64,000 bases of DNA from Symbiodinium natans (GCA_905221605.1 CAJNDS010002368.1:990011-1054010); one strand, 5' to 3'; shown: positions 35,553-47,602, numbered from the stretch's first letter. Numbers and translations: made by a program. Notes: generated by a model not told the origin, from the sequence alone.

Positions 35553-35830
35553 TCATTCTGCAACAGCAAGCCTCGCAAAGGAAGCGGCCCAGGCAGCAAA
35601 TTCAACCATGTCCGAATCGTGCAGGCCTACAGCGCACTGCTCCTTCTTGATAGAACCGTTCACAGAGGAGGGATGGTGGATCAGCCACTGGAATTGATAA
35701 GCGCCACGCTCCTTGGACATCGAACATCTTCTCAACGCACTTTTGTTTCACCCCCTCGCCTTGCGTGTATCCGTTTGTGGCATCCTCTTCAATTGCTGCC
35801 ACGTCTCAGACAAACATGGCCTTGGCAGAG
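35553..35830 (-). pseudogene. Exon-like segment with frameshift and in-frame TGA
   Basis: In minus order: a frame ending AMFV, TGA at 35806-35808, then DVAAIEEDATNGYTQGEGVK and QKCVEKMFDVQ. The sense then moves to another frame as AYQFQWLIHHPSSVNGSIKK and HDSDMVEFAAWAASFARLAV. The TGA could lie at the end of an intron (GTGGCAG acceptor next to it); the frame change at about 35725 has no obvious splice signals. Confidence 0.45.
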
Positions 35831-36130
35831 AAATGCAAACAAGCTTTGGCGCCTTGATCATCAGCCCTGCTTGCAGTAGGCTTACAGCTTGGTGCCGAGA
35901 TACTGTGCACAAGGCCAGCTGCCCGTGCCCACCGGCAAGGCCATGCCAGGGGAAGCGGTTGCACGAAGAACTGCGCAGCTGTGAGGCCTCAAAACCGCTG
36001 TTTCGGAGCACACTCCCCTGCAAGCTTTGAGGCCTTTTGTTTCTTGTTCGTGAAATGAAAAATCGCCAGCATAGACTCCAATCCGTACGACTGCGACAAC
36101 AAGAGGGGAGACAAGAACGGAGACAAATCG

Positions 36131-36152
36131 GGCGGGGGGGGGGGGGGCGGAC
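36131..36152. repeat. Poly(G) run
   Basis: More than ten consecutive G with one C, next to Ser/Arg-rich frames. The sequence 36200-36850 holds no convincing gene. Confidence 0.8.
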
Positions 36153-36904
36153 GCATCACACGATCCCGCTCCGGCTTCAAATCGGAGACGTGTCACACGA
36201 TCCCGTTCTGCCTACCTGAGCAGGGGAGACAGGAAGGGAGAAAGGTAACACTGGGGGCAAAGGAGACATGAAGGGAGGCAACCCCGAAGGCAGACTAGAA
36301 GGGAGAATACCTGAGTCCAGCTGAGAACTCCTCTAAAGTAAAGTAAACTGTTCAAAAAAAAAGCCGGGAGGAACAGCAGGACTTTTTCGAGGCGACCCAT
36401 CCCCCAGGAAAAAAGAATTGCCCAGACTGTCCCTGTCGTACTCAATGCTATATGTTCCTGATTGTCTTTGGCTACAGACAATTCTCGCAACAGCGCTCTG
36501 CATGGTGCTGCTTCAGAACTGTTGCACTAGGTTGCAAATTCCTTCAATTCTATAGGCTTTTTCATGCAGCCTCCTTCCACCGGTGTTGGTGAGGGACGTT
36601 CACATGCCGTACCATGTCGGAATTGCAACGGTTGCAACGGTAGCAACACCATCCCTATAACGAGTGCCAACGAGCAACAAAAGGCCATCCTGCAGCACGA
36701 GCTTTTCAGAGATTGCCCTGGGCGCTGTGTAGATCCTTGGTGCTCAGCCCTGTAAACTACCACTACTACCACTACCCTGCCTGGCACAGATCCCTAGGCC
36801 CTAGGCCGTGTGTCTGCATGCCTCCAAGAAGCGGCACGTAGTCTTGTGAGCAGAACAGGCATCCGGGCCATTGCAATGAGACGTTGTATCCTCGGTCGGA
36901 GCGC

Positions 36905-38010
36905 CTCTAAGATTCAGTCTGGCAAAAAGGCTGCCACAGCCACTGCAAAGATGCCGAGCAGCGAGATCGCACGGATGGAAAGACTTTCGTGTTGGGTCCT
37001 GGGCCAACGTTGCTCTGCATCAAATGATACTCAGGCTTGCAGCCTTCTGTGAACCACATGTTGACAGATCGATTCCTGACTTCTGTGCGGCCGCCGTCGT
37101 TGTGACGGTTGGGCCAACGTCTGCTGACATGGGAACAGCGTCCAGTATGTAGCCACGGTCCTCGCGCTGGACTGGCAAATGGTACTGACTGACATCCGGC
37201 ACAGCAGCAGGGCGTCCATTCCAAGTAGGACTTTCGGAGCCGAAGAATGTGACAAGGAAAGTCCGACCCACTTTTGCCCTGGTCCTCGTGGATGATGGGC
37301 ATCAAGCACACAAATACGGCTTGATTCCCAGCCACCAGCATGGCATTGGGCGCTCCAGCATCTGCAAACTCTTTGTTGAGCTTCTCTGCGGGCTCCTTAA
37401 AGTTGTTTCAAGGATGAGGCTCATCAAGCTTGCTGAATTCAGTAGCTGCTTTGGCACGCAGATCCGAGCGCAACTGCTCTTGCAGCTGGGGGTCGTAGTT
37501 GTCCCAAACTCGCACATAGGCAAGATCGCAGAGAAGCTGGTTGCAAATCTTCTTGATACCTTGCCACACAAGGAATCTAGTGTGTTTCTGATTGCGGTGC
37601 AAGTAGGTCGCAAGCTTGCGGACTCCAAGAGATCGAGCGTAGGCTCTTGGCTTCTGCATACAAAATGCCTGCGCTGACTTCTTCAAAGCTGCTTCCTGTT
37701 ATCTGCACTTCACATCCGAGATATGCTTCGGTACGAAACATGTCCTGAGAAGGGCTCTCCGCAACAAAAAACTCAACAAAGCAACGGCTGCAACAACTCA
37801 AGACTCAACTTTCTTGTAGAAGTCTTTCAGAAATCTCAGAAGTGCGATTCAAGAGTCCTTGGTGTAGCTCTCGATCGTAATCCGCGGCTCCTCGCCATCC
37901 CAAGCCGCAGCCAGCTCCGTCTTCCCGTCGACCTTTGTGTAAATCTTTGGAACGCAGCTTCTGCACACAAAACTAGGCAACCTCTAGTCTGAACAGCTCT
38001 GATATGGCAG
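36905..38010 (-). pseudogene. Decayed gene for an unknown possibly membrane-anchored protein
   Basis: One continuous protein can be followed on the minus strand through frame changes: KIYTKVDGKTELAAAWDGEE and RITIESYTKDS (about 37940-37845); LRFLKDFYKKVES; FRTEAYLGCEVQITGSSFEE (about 37735); RKLATYLHRNQKHTRFLVWQ, GIKKICNQLLCDLAYVRVWD and NYDPQLQEQLRSDLRAKAAT (about 37620-37430); TGA at 37408-37410; NNFKEPAEKLNKEFADAGAP and NQAVFVCLMPIIHEDQ (to 37277); a one-base shift; VGRTFLVTFFGSESPTWNGR and YILDAVPMSADVGPT (to 37095); a shift back; VNMWFTEGCKPEYHLMQSNV; and a hydrophobic end ISLLGIFAVAVAAFLPD (about 36930). Splice signals are absent, so indels and a stop are the likely breaks. No family recognised. 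Confidence 0.6.
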
Positions 38011-38927
38011 CTTCTGAATTGTAAATAGCATAGCTACAAACGCAGAATGGCTTCATTTACGACCAACTTCATATAATAATCGGGATTTCTGGCTCAGAAC
38101 AAGTTGCGCCACCCCTGGAAACCCCAAAAAAGGGAATCCGTCATTCTTCTGCAGCCGCAGAACATAGCCAATGGTGCAGTGCAACCAACCGTCGGGGCCA
38201 GTTTGCGGAGGCAACCTCGACGACTCTAGAGCCCAATGGCAAGACAACTCCAAGATTCTGTGCTTACGCCTGTCCGCCTTGCCACAGGCATGAAAGACGA
38301 AATAGGGCAAGGAGCTTCAGCTGTGTGACGTTTTGGAAGTACACGAAAGTCAGAAACCAGCAGTTCTTGGTGTCAGAACCTGTGGGAGGATGTAAGAAAC
38401 TCGGCCTTTGCGAACTTTGCAGGGCCCTGGGGAACTGGGCCTCACTGACTGGCCTTTTCGAGAAGTGCTCGAAGAACCCAGATCAAAGTGCTGCGGATTC
38501 TGCATCACTACACACGCCGGCAAGCGAACGTTGCAGGCCAATTTGCACAAACTGTCCTGTGAACCCTATCAGGCCAAGCAACCCGTGTACATGCCTTCCT
38601 TAGCTAGAGGGAATTGATGTGTGCAGAAGTTGTGCTGACGTGTCCATGGAACACAAAACCTTTGCAGTCTTCTCAACTTGACGGGCGGGCATCTTTTCCT
38701 GGATCATTTGTGGTGCTCGGCAAACTCTCGATGCAGATTCGAAATTGATCCCGCGCATCGGCGTGAGCTGAAGATGATGCTACCCGCCTCTGATCAAGAG
38801 CACGCTGGACGTGAACTACTTCCTTCGGGCCTTCGATCTACATGGGCATACGGCATACGAGTACAGAGGTCTGCGTCGACATCGTCGACTAAAAGTGCTG
38901 CGAACCATGAAACCCTGCAGAAAGAAA

Positions 38928-39045
38928 CTGCAGACAGTGCATGCACGGGAAGTCTTGAAGCAGTATAACTGCCGTGACCATTGCTTCAAGGAGCTTCTCA
39001 TTGACGTTGGCCATGATGGTCTGGACTTTAGCGCCTTCCTCCAAG
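38928..39045 (-). CDS. Exon-like segment
   Basis: The frame reads LEEGAKVQTIMANVNEKLLE then AMVTAVILLQDFPCMHCLQ, a clear amphipathic-helix pattern. The surroundings at 38060-38900 and 39100-40800 hold no other confident coding sequence. Confidence 0.45.
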
Positions 39046-39538
39046 TTACTATACCTGTGCACATCGCACAGAGATTGGTTACCAGGAGATGACGAGGCCC
39101 TGCTATAGTCTGCTAGACTGTGCTGAGGCAGCTAAAGGTGCTACTGTAAGACGTGCTTGCGAGCCATTGCAATGCAAGTGGCTGTCGAAATCGCAGCTTG
39201 AATTCGAAGGAAAATGACTCATCGTTCCTGGGCCCACATACCAAAGGATGCGCCGAAACGGAGTGCTGCGCACAGCTCGGCATGCCCGGCATTGAAGCAA
39301 CCATGGCGCAAGTGCAACTTGATGACTGGCGGCACCTGCGACCTCAGCACAGGCATGGCACGAGAGGATGATCAAGTGGGACGGGCGCGGGAGTGCTAGT
39401 GCTAGAGCGGATGGAGCGGGAGGCAGACATGTACTTCAGGGACTCAACAAAGCCGGAAGTCATCGTCATTTCGAAGCGTGCGGCTCTGCGGTGCTGCATG
39501 CCCAAATGCCAGGCAGGGCCAAGCATGCTCATACATGC

Positions 39539-39559
39539 TATATATATATATATATATAT
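39539..39559. repeat. (TA)n microsatellite
   Basis: Ten TA units in an otherwise GC-balanced region. Confidence 0.9.
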
Positions 39560-42004
39560 AAAGCAAATACATATCGGCCAGCACACTTTAAAAAGAACTC
39601 TTTCGAAAACTAACTATGCTGGGCACCAGGCTTCACCTGTGAAAAATTCACTGCCCATTGTCGAAGCCGCCGGCTGCAAACTTCCTGAAGCTCAAGCGTA
39701 CATGCCCACTATTGCCCACTGTTCAGCAGGCATGAAGCAGGATGCACGCCACTTGCACCCCAGAAAAGCAAGAAAGAAGCTTGCAAATGTAACGTGTGTT
39801 GCATGTTGCTCTAGGCTTCACGTGAGGCCCTGTTTTGGGGTTAGAGCACGCTTGCCCAAGTGTTGACTAAGTGGGGGTCATCCAGGTCGAAGCAGGCCGC
39901 CAGCAAGTGGCTTGCTGCGCAGCGCAGGGCACGCACCGCTTCCAACTGAAACTCGTCGACCTGGCAGCGTGCGCCCAGCGCAGGTTGCTAGCGAGATGCC
40001 TGCCTTGTCAAGCCGAGACACTTCTGTCTCGTTCATCAAGTGGACCTCACTGGAGATGGCAAGCAGAGCGGGCTTACAGTTGACTGCTTCGGGTCAGCTG
40101 GTCAGTGGAAACTGCAACCGGATGGGTCGGATGTTCGGAAGTCTAATCCGGAAACCCTGATAAAGAAGCCATGATTTGGAATCCACGGAAACGGCAAACC
40201 ACGGCCATGAACCAGATTGTTCGGGGCTGTTTCGGATTCGGAAGTCACTCACGTGCCCCGCGCGGGGTAGTGTAAGCAAGCGTGTCAATTCTAGCAAGTC
40301 CGGCATTCTCCCTCCTTTTCGCTATACAGAGGGACCAAAAGAACTATCCCACAACGGGACCCGATCCCCCTACATGGTACCAATATTGGTACTGGATTCC
40401 ACATTTGACATGGCCCATGGACCATCTTCTGAAACGCAGGTGGCCCAACTGCGAGTTTATGATGTTTTTTTCTGAAAGACTTCCCAAGCTCTCTCTTGTC
40501 TCCCGAGAACTCCAGAAGCAAGGGGCTGCTACAAGGGGAATGCGTTGTATGCCATTGTGCCTTCGAGGCAAGCAAGGTCAAGATTTGCCCTTCCAGCTTC
40601 TCCCAGATGTCACTGGTGACCTAGGCAACAAGCCCAAGGTTTCAGAACAGCCCATGCTACTCCACGTTTCATTCTTTAAGCTCTCTGCCAACCAATGCAA
40701 CGGAGTTGGCTTCCACTTGACGTACGGGTAGATGCAACATGACCTCAGCTGTCGTGAGTCAGGCCGAGTTCTTGGGGAGGCGACTGCTTGCAAACTACTT
40801 TCAGACTCAATGGTCGTGACACTCGCTTTGAGGTTGTCTGAGCTCAGCTGTGACACTCTGTGTCTTCCGCAGATTCGAACGTCGACAGATTCAGCGGAAG
40901 TGAACGGCGTCCTTCAACGATGCGGCCAGGATGTGGCAAGTTGCCACAGGAGTCGCATTGCCCCCGGCCTCCTGCGTGGAGCACTTGAACTTGTGAGGCG
41001 CTGAGCCCCTCGTCATGGTAGGCCCTCGGGACGGACTCTTCGCAACTTTGCAGTTCCTTTTGCAGACTTGTTCGAGTTTTGTGCTTGAGACAGTTGAAGC
41101 AGTTGAAACAGGCTCCAGGCAGTTCAAAGATGTAGCCAGGAAAGAACCAGTTCATGGCGTGGTAGGGCACCTGCCATCCAAACGGGGAGAGCTCCACTTG
41201 CTGCAGGTCACGTCAAGCAGCGAACTACACACGGGCCAATCATGCTCAAGCTGAAACGCTTAGCCGGGATGCGACATCAGGAGGCGGTATACCAACATAG
41301 CACGTACCCCGCTGAGGACCACGAAGATTCGAGAACTGCTGCATGCCTGAGGTCTCCTCGGCTTCCGTCTTTTCACGAGACAGCTGGGTTCAGGGTTTTC
41401 TTTTTAGTTCCCCTGACCTTCTGCATGGTCAGCTCTGCGTTGACGTACAAGATCACGTGGCGTCGGCCCAGCACCAAGCAAACGTGTGCCTCGGTTGTTC
41501 TACAGCAACATGCGCTGAACACACCACCGAGACACTTCAACAGAGGTAGGCTACCTGCAAGCCAACAATTCTTGTGCCAGCTGAAGGTAGTCGGATCTGA
41601 CACTTAGAGACCAAACTTCAAACTCTGAAAATATGACGAGGGCAGAGATAACATACATCACACGGACATCCACACAAGCGAGTTCAAGCAAGCGCGCAAG
41701 CAATCACTTTCATGGCTGCACCACGATGTTTCCAGGCTTCCAGAGCGTTTCATGATGTCAGCCGAGTATATTTCCACCAAGCTGCCCAAGTATGTCGCTT
41801 GAGGCCTCCCGTGCCCTCATCGGGCACGAAGTGGCTCGCACCTCAGAGCTGCCACAATCAAAAAAAGACGGGAAACTCGCAGCGCAGCACGCAAACGTAC
41901 GCAAGAGCTCGAAACAAAATTGCTGACGCAGAGCCCAGGCGGACCTCGAACCGGCAAGCGCTGTAATCTCTCCCGGGGCCTGCGAATCATTTCACTGTCC
42001 GCTG

Positions 42005-42330
42005 TTCTGCTTGCATGCGCCTATACTTAGCCGACTTCCACGTGTCTGCTGCCGTCCTGGAGCCAGGAAGAGCTGAATTTGAGGCACAGTGCTTGCAGGC
42101 GTGGCGTGGCTCATGATGTGGAAGATCCTGGCGAAAAGGAGTGCTATAAAGCGTGTTGGCAGCTCGCTGCCCAGCTGCCACGCTTTGCATGCTGTCCTGG
42201 TGCCAGACTCGCTTCGGGCCTTAGAGAAACTTCGAAAAAACTCAAACATGGTACCTTCTGGATGTCTCACAGGAGTGATGACTTTTGAGGAAGAGGCCAC
42301 CCTGTCGCACATTGTGGTTGTTTGCAGCCA
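42005..42330 (-). CDS. Exon-like segment
   Basis: Within a 141-codon frame, the stretch KVITPVRHPEGTMFEFFRSF, SKARSESGTRTACKAWQLGS, ELPTRFIALLFARIFHIMSH and VPQIQLFLAPG has strong coding character. The flanks (40850-42000) contain only weak frames, such as SLQKELQSCEESVPRA near 41080. Unknown function. Confidence 0.5.
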
Positions 42331-42869
42331 CGGCTGAGCGCTTGGCCACTTCATCTTGCATGTACAACCACATTGAGTATGCGAATGGTGCCATGTGGAA
42401 CGACTTCCTCCCAACATGATCAGTTAACTCATCTCAGCTCAAAGTACCCTTCGAGAGAAAGCAGTGTCCTGGGTAAAGCTATCGATAAGCCCTGCGGTGG
42501 AAGACCTTGATATGGCTTCTGCGTCTTCGGATCTGGTGGCAACATGCAGATGTTGACCTCACGCAAATCACGTGCCGCTCCGCTCTCGAAGCACGATGCT
42601 CCATCACACAGGTCCAGATTGAGCCGAGCTTCGAAGCGAGTGATGTGAAGAATCTTGGTTCAGTCAGCCCGCAGCAACACTCGCATTGTGCAGCGTTTGA
42701 TGCACCACGATGCACACTGCAAAAGCCGAGGGACTGGTTGCTTCCTGGCGGTTCGGCCACCTCGAGCAATTCGCACCAATCCAATGGCTTTCCGGCACAG
42801 TGTGACACGAAACCGTGCCTAGCACGCGGATGGCCCGCATGCCTCTTGCCAACACTGCGCAAGGCACCC

Positions 42870-43010
42870 ATCAAAGGTTGCAAGATGAGTGTCCAAGTTC
42901 CGGGCATGCCGCCCGCATCAAGGGGTCCGAAGAGTTGACCAGCAGCAGCGCAAACAAGTACAGGTCCGAGGTTTTGGCTCCTGCGTTCACGATCAGCGGC
43001 CTAGGAAGCC
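42870..43010 (-). CDS. Exon-like segment
   Basis: The frame reads PLIVNAGAKTSDLYLFALLL then VNSSDPLMRAACPELGHSS. The upstream border is near 43005, where CTAGGCCGCTG precedes it; no exact acceptor was assigned. Confidence 0.45.
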
Positions 43011-43499
43011 TGTCAGACTGAGAATTCTCCCGATGCCTCTGGCCATTCGGGGGGCGGGGTGGACAAGCCAACAGAACTTTTTAGACTCTTGTTTTGGTGG
43101 TTTCGCAGTTTTTTTGGTAGAGTCGACGGTGCCGCCCAACAACTGCAACACTCTGCGAACATGTGAACATGTCCCTCTCGCAGGCACGACAGCACTGTCC
43201 TTCATTTTGCGGGTCCCTGAGTCTGGTGGCCCCGTACTTGGGCCGAACCTCCATCTCCTCGTAAGTTGGGGTCCATCCAGCCTGGCATCCGTCTCTCGAC
43301 CCCGGTTCCACTTCTCTGAGCTGAGAAGTCCTCCAGGAAGTCGGCATAAACGGAAACCAAGGGCGTGAGGACGCGGTAGTCGAGAGAATCAGGAGCTCTC
43401 CTCTAGCACACAGGCTCACACCCCCCCTACCATGCCCTACTCCTCCAAGCACAGACAGCGCATGTATCCTACATGAGTTATATGCTGCGCTCTCTCAGG

Positions 43500-44710
43500 A
43501 GGTCGGCCTCTTCATGGCCAGCTCCAGGTACATGAGCAAGGACTGGAAGGGTGACTTGATGCTTTCGGGCTTCCTGCCGAGGCGCTCTGCGTAGCTGCAA
43601 GCTGTGGTAGTCTGACCCATCCCGACTCCAAGAGACTGCATCTGCACCACTCCAGCACCCCAAAAAAATTGCATGCAAACAGAAGACCAACCAGGATGGC
43701 CCTAAAAACCCTCCGATGAAAATCCTACATCTGCTCCTCCTAAACCGAATGGGGGAAAATACATCTCCCAAGGGCCTGCCTAGAAAAGATAGAAAGCGGC
43801 AATCCAAGGTCGTGTAGCCCCCCGCCTCTTTTTGCCAGAATGACAACAAACCTACCACCCACAAGCACACCAAGTGCGCAAGGCCATGTTTGCGAACAAA
43901 GTCCTGTTGATGATGGCTGCCAGGACTTTGGACATGGTTGACACCCACTGCGGTTCTAGCCGGCTTCTCATCATGTCAAGCAGTAGGGGCAAATTCTTCC
44001 ACTCATTCCGGCCACCCAGGATGGCATCCTGCCAGGCATGGCAAGCCACAAGGCCCTAGCCCCGTCAAGTGTGTAAAGATTTCTAGGGGTGAGGAGATTG
44101 CCTTGAATTCCTTCACGCGCGCAAACGTATAGATGGTATTTTCCTCACAAAAAATGACATTGAGATGATTCTGCCCATGCACCACGGTACCGTTTCTGAG
44201 GGGCTGTCCGCTGCCACCATCTGCAGTTGCAGAGATTCATAATCGTCCTCTTGTTCGTGAAATGAGAGGGCAACGTTGCTGCATGAGGCCACAGAACAGG
44301 ACAGTCCTCATGTGGACGTGCGGCAACCACCTTGTAGACCACCGTCCTGTCAGGTCGTCAATCTGCTGAACTGCAGTAGTAGCTGCTAGCTGGATTCCAG
44401 TCCTGACAACCCGCAACATGTGGATGACCGGGCAATACTGTGGCTTCAACGCCTTCCAGGGATGGCGACAAGTCACTGAGCTCACTGAGGTAGGACAGTA
44501 GGCCCTTCCCCGGCCCAACCACCCCCTCCCGCATTGGACAAAGAATGGTTTAATGTTAGATGTGTACCGGTCCGGTATTCGTTTTGGGATGCACTGACCT
44601 TCAAGCCCGACCCATCCCAGATAAGCCCAGTCCAAACAGCGTAGTTGTAAGAGGAGGGGTTGTGGGCCAGCCGAGGCCACCAAACAGGCAAAACAGGCAT
44701 GCTTGAGAGC
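43500..44710 (-). pseudogene. Multi-exon segment with one clear intron and several indels
   Basis: In minus order: KPQYCPVIHMLRVVRTGIQL and TAVQQIDDLTGR (about 44450-44345); ALSFHEQEDDYESLQLQMVA with ADSPSET (about 44280-44200); HGQNHLNVIFCEENTIYTFA and RVKEFKAISSPLEIFTHLT (44175-44065); HAWQDAILGGRNEWKNLPLL, DMMRSRLEPQWVSTMSKVLA and AIINRTLFANMALRT (44040-43871); intron 43870-43595; YAERLGRKPESIKSPFQSLL and MYLELAMKRPTS (43594-43500). The steps at about 44200 and 44060 are one- or two-base shifts without splice signals. Helical composition matches the other fragments. It could still be an active gene if those indels are errors. Confidence 0.55.
43595..43870 (-). other. GT-AG intron, 276 bp, phase 2
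   Basis: The donor GTGTGC follows ...GCGCACTTG; the acceptor CTTGCAG precedes CTACGCAGAG. Joining them gives ...MALRTC-YAERLGRKP in an open frame, whereas the unspliced frame reads into low-quality sequence. Best-resolved intron in the window. Confidence 0.65.
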
Positions 44711-44845
44711 ACTGGGCAACTGGTACCATGGCTTTGTTCCAAGCGCGTGAGACCGCCGATCTGTTGGACTTTTCTTCTAGCTAGAACAACAAGTCACCCC
44801 AACTCACCCAGTCAGAGCATTCTCGCTACCTTGCTTCTTCAACGG

Positions 44846-45060
44846 TCGGCTTCTCTTTCTTTCTTTCTTTTCTTTCTTTCCTTCTTTCCTTCGTTCTTGG
44901 AGCAAGGGGAGGTCCCCGAGCCAAGGCGCGCGCCGACCCCGCGTCCCGAGGACTTTGCACAACTCGCAACGTGACCGGTGTTCGGCCACGACACAGCGCC
45001 CGGCTTCTCTCTTCTTCTTATTCTTCTGCGTCTTCTTCTTCTTTCTTCTTCGGGGAAGCC
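44846..45060. repeat. Duplicated pyrimidine-rich tracts
   Basis: Two TTCTTTC/CTTCTTCTT tracts (44848-44898 and 45004-45050), each preceded by CGGCTTCTCT and followed by GGGGA(A/G)G, suggest duplication of a ~150-bp unit. The 45060-45480 stretch holds a G run (45214-45229) and no gene. Confidence 0.6.
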
Positions 45061-45484
45061 CTCGGCGTCCCACGGCCCCTGGGCCCAGCCCTGGAATTCT
45101 GGGAGAAAAGCCAGACGTCAGAGGCAGGTCTCCAGGACTTTGGGCCGCTTTCGGTGCTTAGTTTGGAGAGGTTCGGCTGTGGGTTGACAGGCTGAAGCTT
45201 GACAGTTTGCGGGTGGGGGGGGGGGGGGTTCTAACAGGCCCAAGGTTCACGGCTGGGTGTTTTTGGGCTTCAGGCTGAGGTAGAGGTGCTTACAGTTGAG
45301 ATTGAGAGTTTTGATGTGTTTTGGGAGAAGGGCCAACTTTGAGTTTAAGAGTTTAAGGGCTCGAGAGTTTGTGAGAGTCTTCAGGTGTAAGAAAACCTCA
45401 GAAAGCTCCATTTGCAGGAGGCTGTGCCCAGACCTGCCTGGATCGGCTGTTGGCGAAGTCCCTTCAGTGAAGACTCCAGCTCAA

Positions 45485-46015
45485 ATGCCAAGACCTTGAT
45501 GCCAAGTTTTGACAAGTTTGAGTAACTGCCACTGCATCTTTTGAATCCGAGACACACCGAAGGCCCAGTTGACGGCCTGAAGTGCCGGAGATGCAGGCAC
45601 GGGCGACTGCAAAGCTTCTCTCCTTGCCTGCACCACCCCAAGTGGAACACCTCGTATGCTGTGAGGATCGTCGGGTGGAGAAGGCAGCAGCTTGTCGATG
45701 AGCTTCCTGCGGCAGTCGCTTGCTGTTGAGTTAGAATGACATAACGCAGACTTGCAATGCCCTAAGCCCTGCATACACATATGACGCTGCCGCAGTATTT
45801 GGTGAGCAGACCTGAGCAAGTTTCATTTGTGAGTTGAATGGATGCTTGGCTTTGTGTTTTGTGGCCATTTTTGGGAAGGTGCTGTGGTGCACCGGTAATC
45901 GGTCGATCTCCAATCGCGAAGGGCTCCTATAGAGCGTCTGACCATCAGACCGGCAAAAAGGTCGAGTGCTCCGAAGAGATCCCATGATTGCCATCATTCC
46001 CTGGGGATGATTCAT
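45485..46015 (-). CDS. Two exon-like segments with plausible splice sites
   Basis: Upstream exon: MNHPQGMMAIMGSLRSTRPF, EIDRLPVHHSTFPKMATKHK and NSQMKLAQ, followed in phase 0 by GTCTGCTC (donor near 45812). Downstream exon: LIDKLLPSPPDDPHSIRGVP, QARREALQSPVPASPALQAV and KMQWQLLKLVKTWHQ, ending at a possible donor GGTCTTGG near 45500. Several AG acceptors lie at 45695-45735; the one before CTCATCGAC keeps phase. Unknown function, same style as neighbours. Confidence 0.5.
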
Positions 46016-46369
46016 AGCATTTCACGTTGTCACGAGGTTCGCTTGCCGGGGCCTTCTCGGAAGCGCCGCCGCTACGTGCACCGACACATACAGGCGGCAT
46101 CACAAAAAGTTGGCACACGCTGGCACGGAAACACCACTTGCATTGCGCTGTGCTTGTGCGAGATGGGGCAGGACTGACAAGGGGATGTGCTGGACCAAGT
46201 TGGCTATCGCACTAAACGAAGCCAAATGCATTGGATGTTCCGGTCACAGCCTCAAGTACTGGGGCAACAGGCAAATCCGCCAAGCATAACTCAAATCAGA
46301 AAACACCAAGGCACGAATCAGAAACAAAAAAGTCAGCAAGAGTGGGCACTCAAAACCCTGCAGACCCCT

Positions 46370-47110
46370 AAGCCTTAATAAATCCAAACCGAAGAGACCC
46401 TCAACCCTAAACGCAAAAAACCCTAAACATAGGCATGTTTTTTCAAACCCATCATGCGAGCATTGCGTTTGCGAATGGGGCGGGCTGCGCCCCCCTTCCC
46501 CCCCGCTTTATTCTGTTTCGAACCCATCATGCGAGTGTTGCGTTTTCAAGTGGGAGGCGGGGCTAAAAATCCCTAAGCCCTAAGCCCCAAAAACCCCTAA
46601 AGCCTAAAAACCCCTAAGCCCTAAAAACCCCTAAACCCTAAAAACCCCGAAGTCCTAAACCCCAAAAGCCCAACCCTAAACCCTAAAACCCCCTAAAGCC
46701 TAAAAACCCTGAGGCCTAAACCAAAAAAGCCTAAACCCTAAAAACCCCTAAACTCTAAACCCCAAAAAACCCTGCAAACACCTTACACCCTAAACCCTAA
46801 AAACCCCTAAAGCCTCAAGCCCTCAACCCAACGCAAAACCTGAGCCCCAAACCGAAAAAAAAACCTAAACCCTAAAGCCCCCTAAGCCCCAAGACCTGCA
46901 CCCTAAAAAACCCTAAACCCTGAACCCTGAAAACCCCTAAACCCTAAACCCTAAAAACCCCTTGTTTAAAAGCAAACCTCGCTGCTCGAGCGCACGTGAT
47001 AAATCTGTTACCATCGACGCCTATCATAAGGGGGAGGGGGGGGGGGTACTTAGTAGACCCATCTTCAAAACATGTGTCTTGGGGGAGATCTCTAAACCTA
47101 AACCCTAAAC
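46370..47110. repeat. Interstitial telomere-like block
   Basis: Dense CCCTAAA, CCCCTAAA and CCTAAAAA words on the plus strand, with better-conserved units than the 13.6-15.6 kb block, interrupted by unique sequence at 46975-47090 that includes a G run. Confidence 0.8.
46437..46565. repeat. Duplicated ACCCATCATGCGAG unit within the telomere-like block
   Basis: Two copies of a ~50-bp unit share AACCCATCATGCGAG followed by C/T A/G TTGCGTTT and GGGGCGGG/GGGAGGCGGGG, separated by about 75 bp. Confidence 0.65.
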
Positions 47111-47129
47111 GCACACCCTTAAACCTATC

Positions 47130-47205
47130 AGGTTTGCTTAGGTTAGGTTCCGTTAGTTGGGTTAGGTTAGGCTAGGCTAGGTTAGGCTAGGTTTAGGTGA
47201 GGTGT
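47130..47205. repeat. Degenerate TTAGG-type tract
   Basis: Repeats of GGTTA, GGCTA and GGTTTA occur in G-rich orientation, directly after the C-rich telomere-like block. Again the strand switches at the end of a block. Confidence 0.6.
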
Positions 47206-47305
47206 CCGTGCATGCTGATTCAAACCTCGCCGTCTTCTGATTCGTTCCTACCTGTTTTCTGAACCATGGGTGCATGATTCATGGTCTTGTTTTCCGATTT
47301 CGGTA

Positions 47306-47602
47306 GCATCCCTCAAGTACTACTGCTTGAACGTACAGGAAGGTCCTGAAGTGCCCACCCGAGAAGAAATCTTCCACGGCTTGGCGCTTGATAGACTTGA
47401 ACATGAACTGCGGCTCAATGCCTCTGTAGAAACATTCTGCCGCGATCTGCTATGCACCTCTAACACGTGCGAACTTCTGGACAAGGTGCGAATCTTGAAC
47501 TCTTCTCTGTTCTCTCCGCGGCTCAACGACTTGTCAAAGCAGCACCTGTTACGTGCTGATGTGCACCCGGCACAGTTGCTAGGCATTGAAACTGAGCTGT
47601 GA
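47306..47602 (+). CDS. Possible plus-strand exon
   Basis: The plus frame reads EGPEVPTREEIFHGLALDRL, EHELRLNASVETFCRDLLCT, CELLDKVRILNSSLFSPRLN and HPAQLLGIETEL, then TGA. It is more protein-like than the 180-codon minus frame overlapping it. If real it breaks the minus-strand monotony. A CAG acceptor-like site precedes GAAGGTCCTG (47341). No family recognised. Confidence 0.4.
   Translation, partial: ASLKYYCLNVQEGPEVPTREEIFHGLALDRLEHELRLNASVETFCRDLLCTSNTCELLDKVRILNSSLFSPRLNDLSKQHLLRADVHPAQLLGIETEL

Noticed and set aside
35295-35879. 194-codon plus-strand frame
   Set aside because: Its second half is antisense to a better minus-strand coding segment, and the first half lacks protein character.
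40377-40392. Perfect 16-bp palindrome GTACCAATATTGGTAC
   Set aside because: Single occurrence with no flanking symmetry or associated gene; may be chance.
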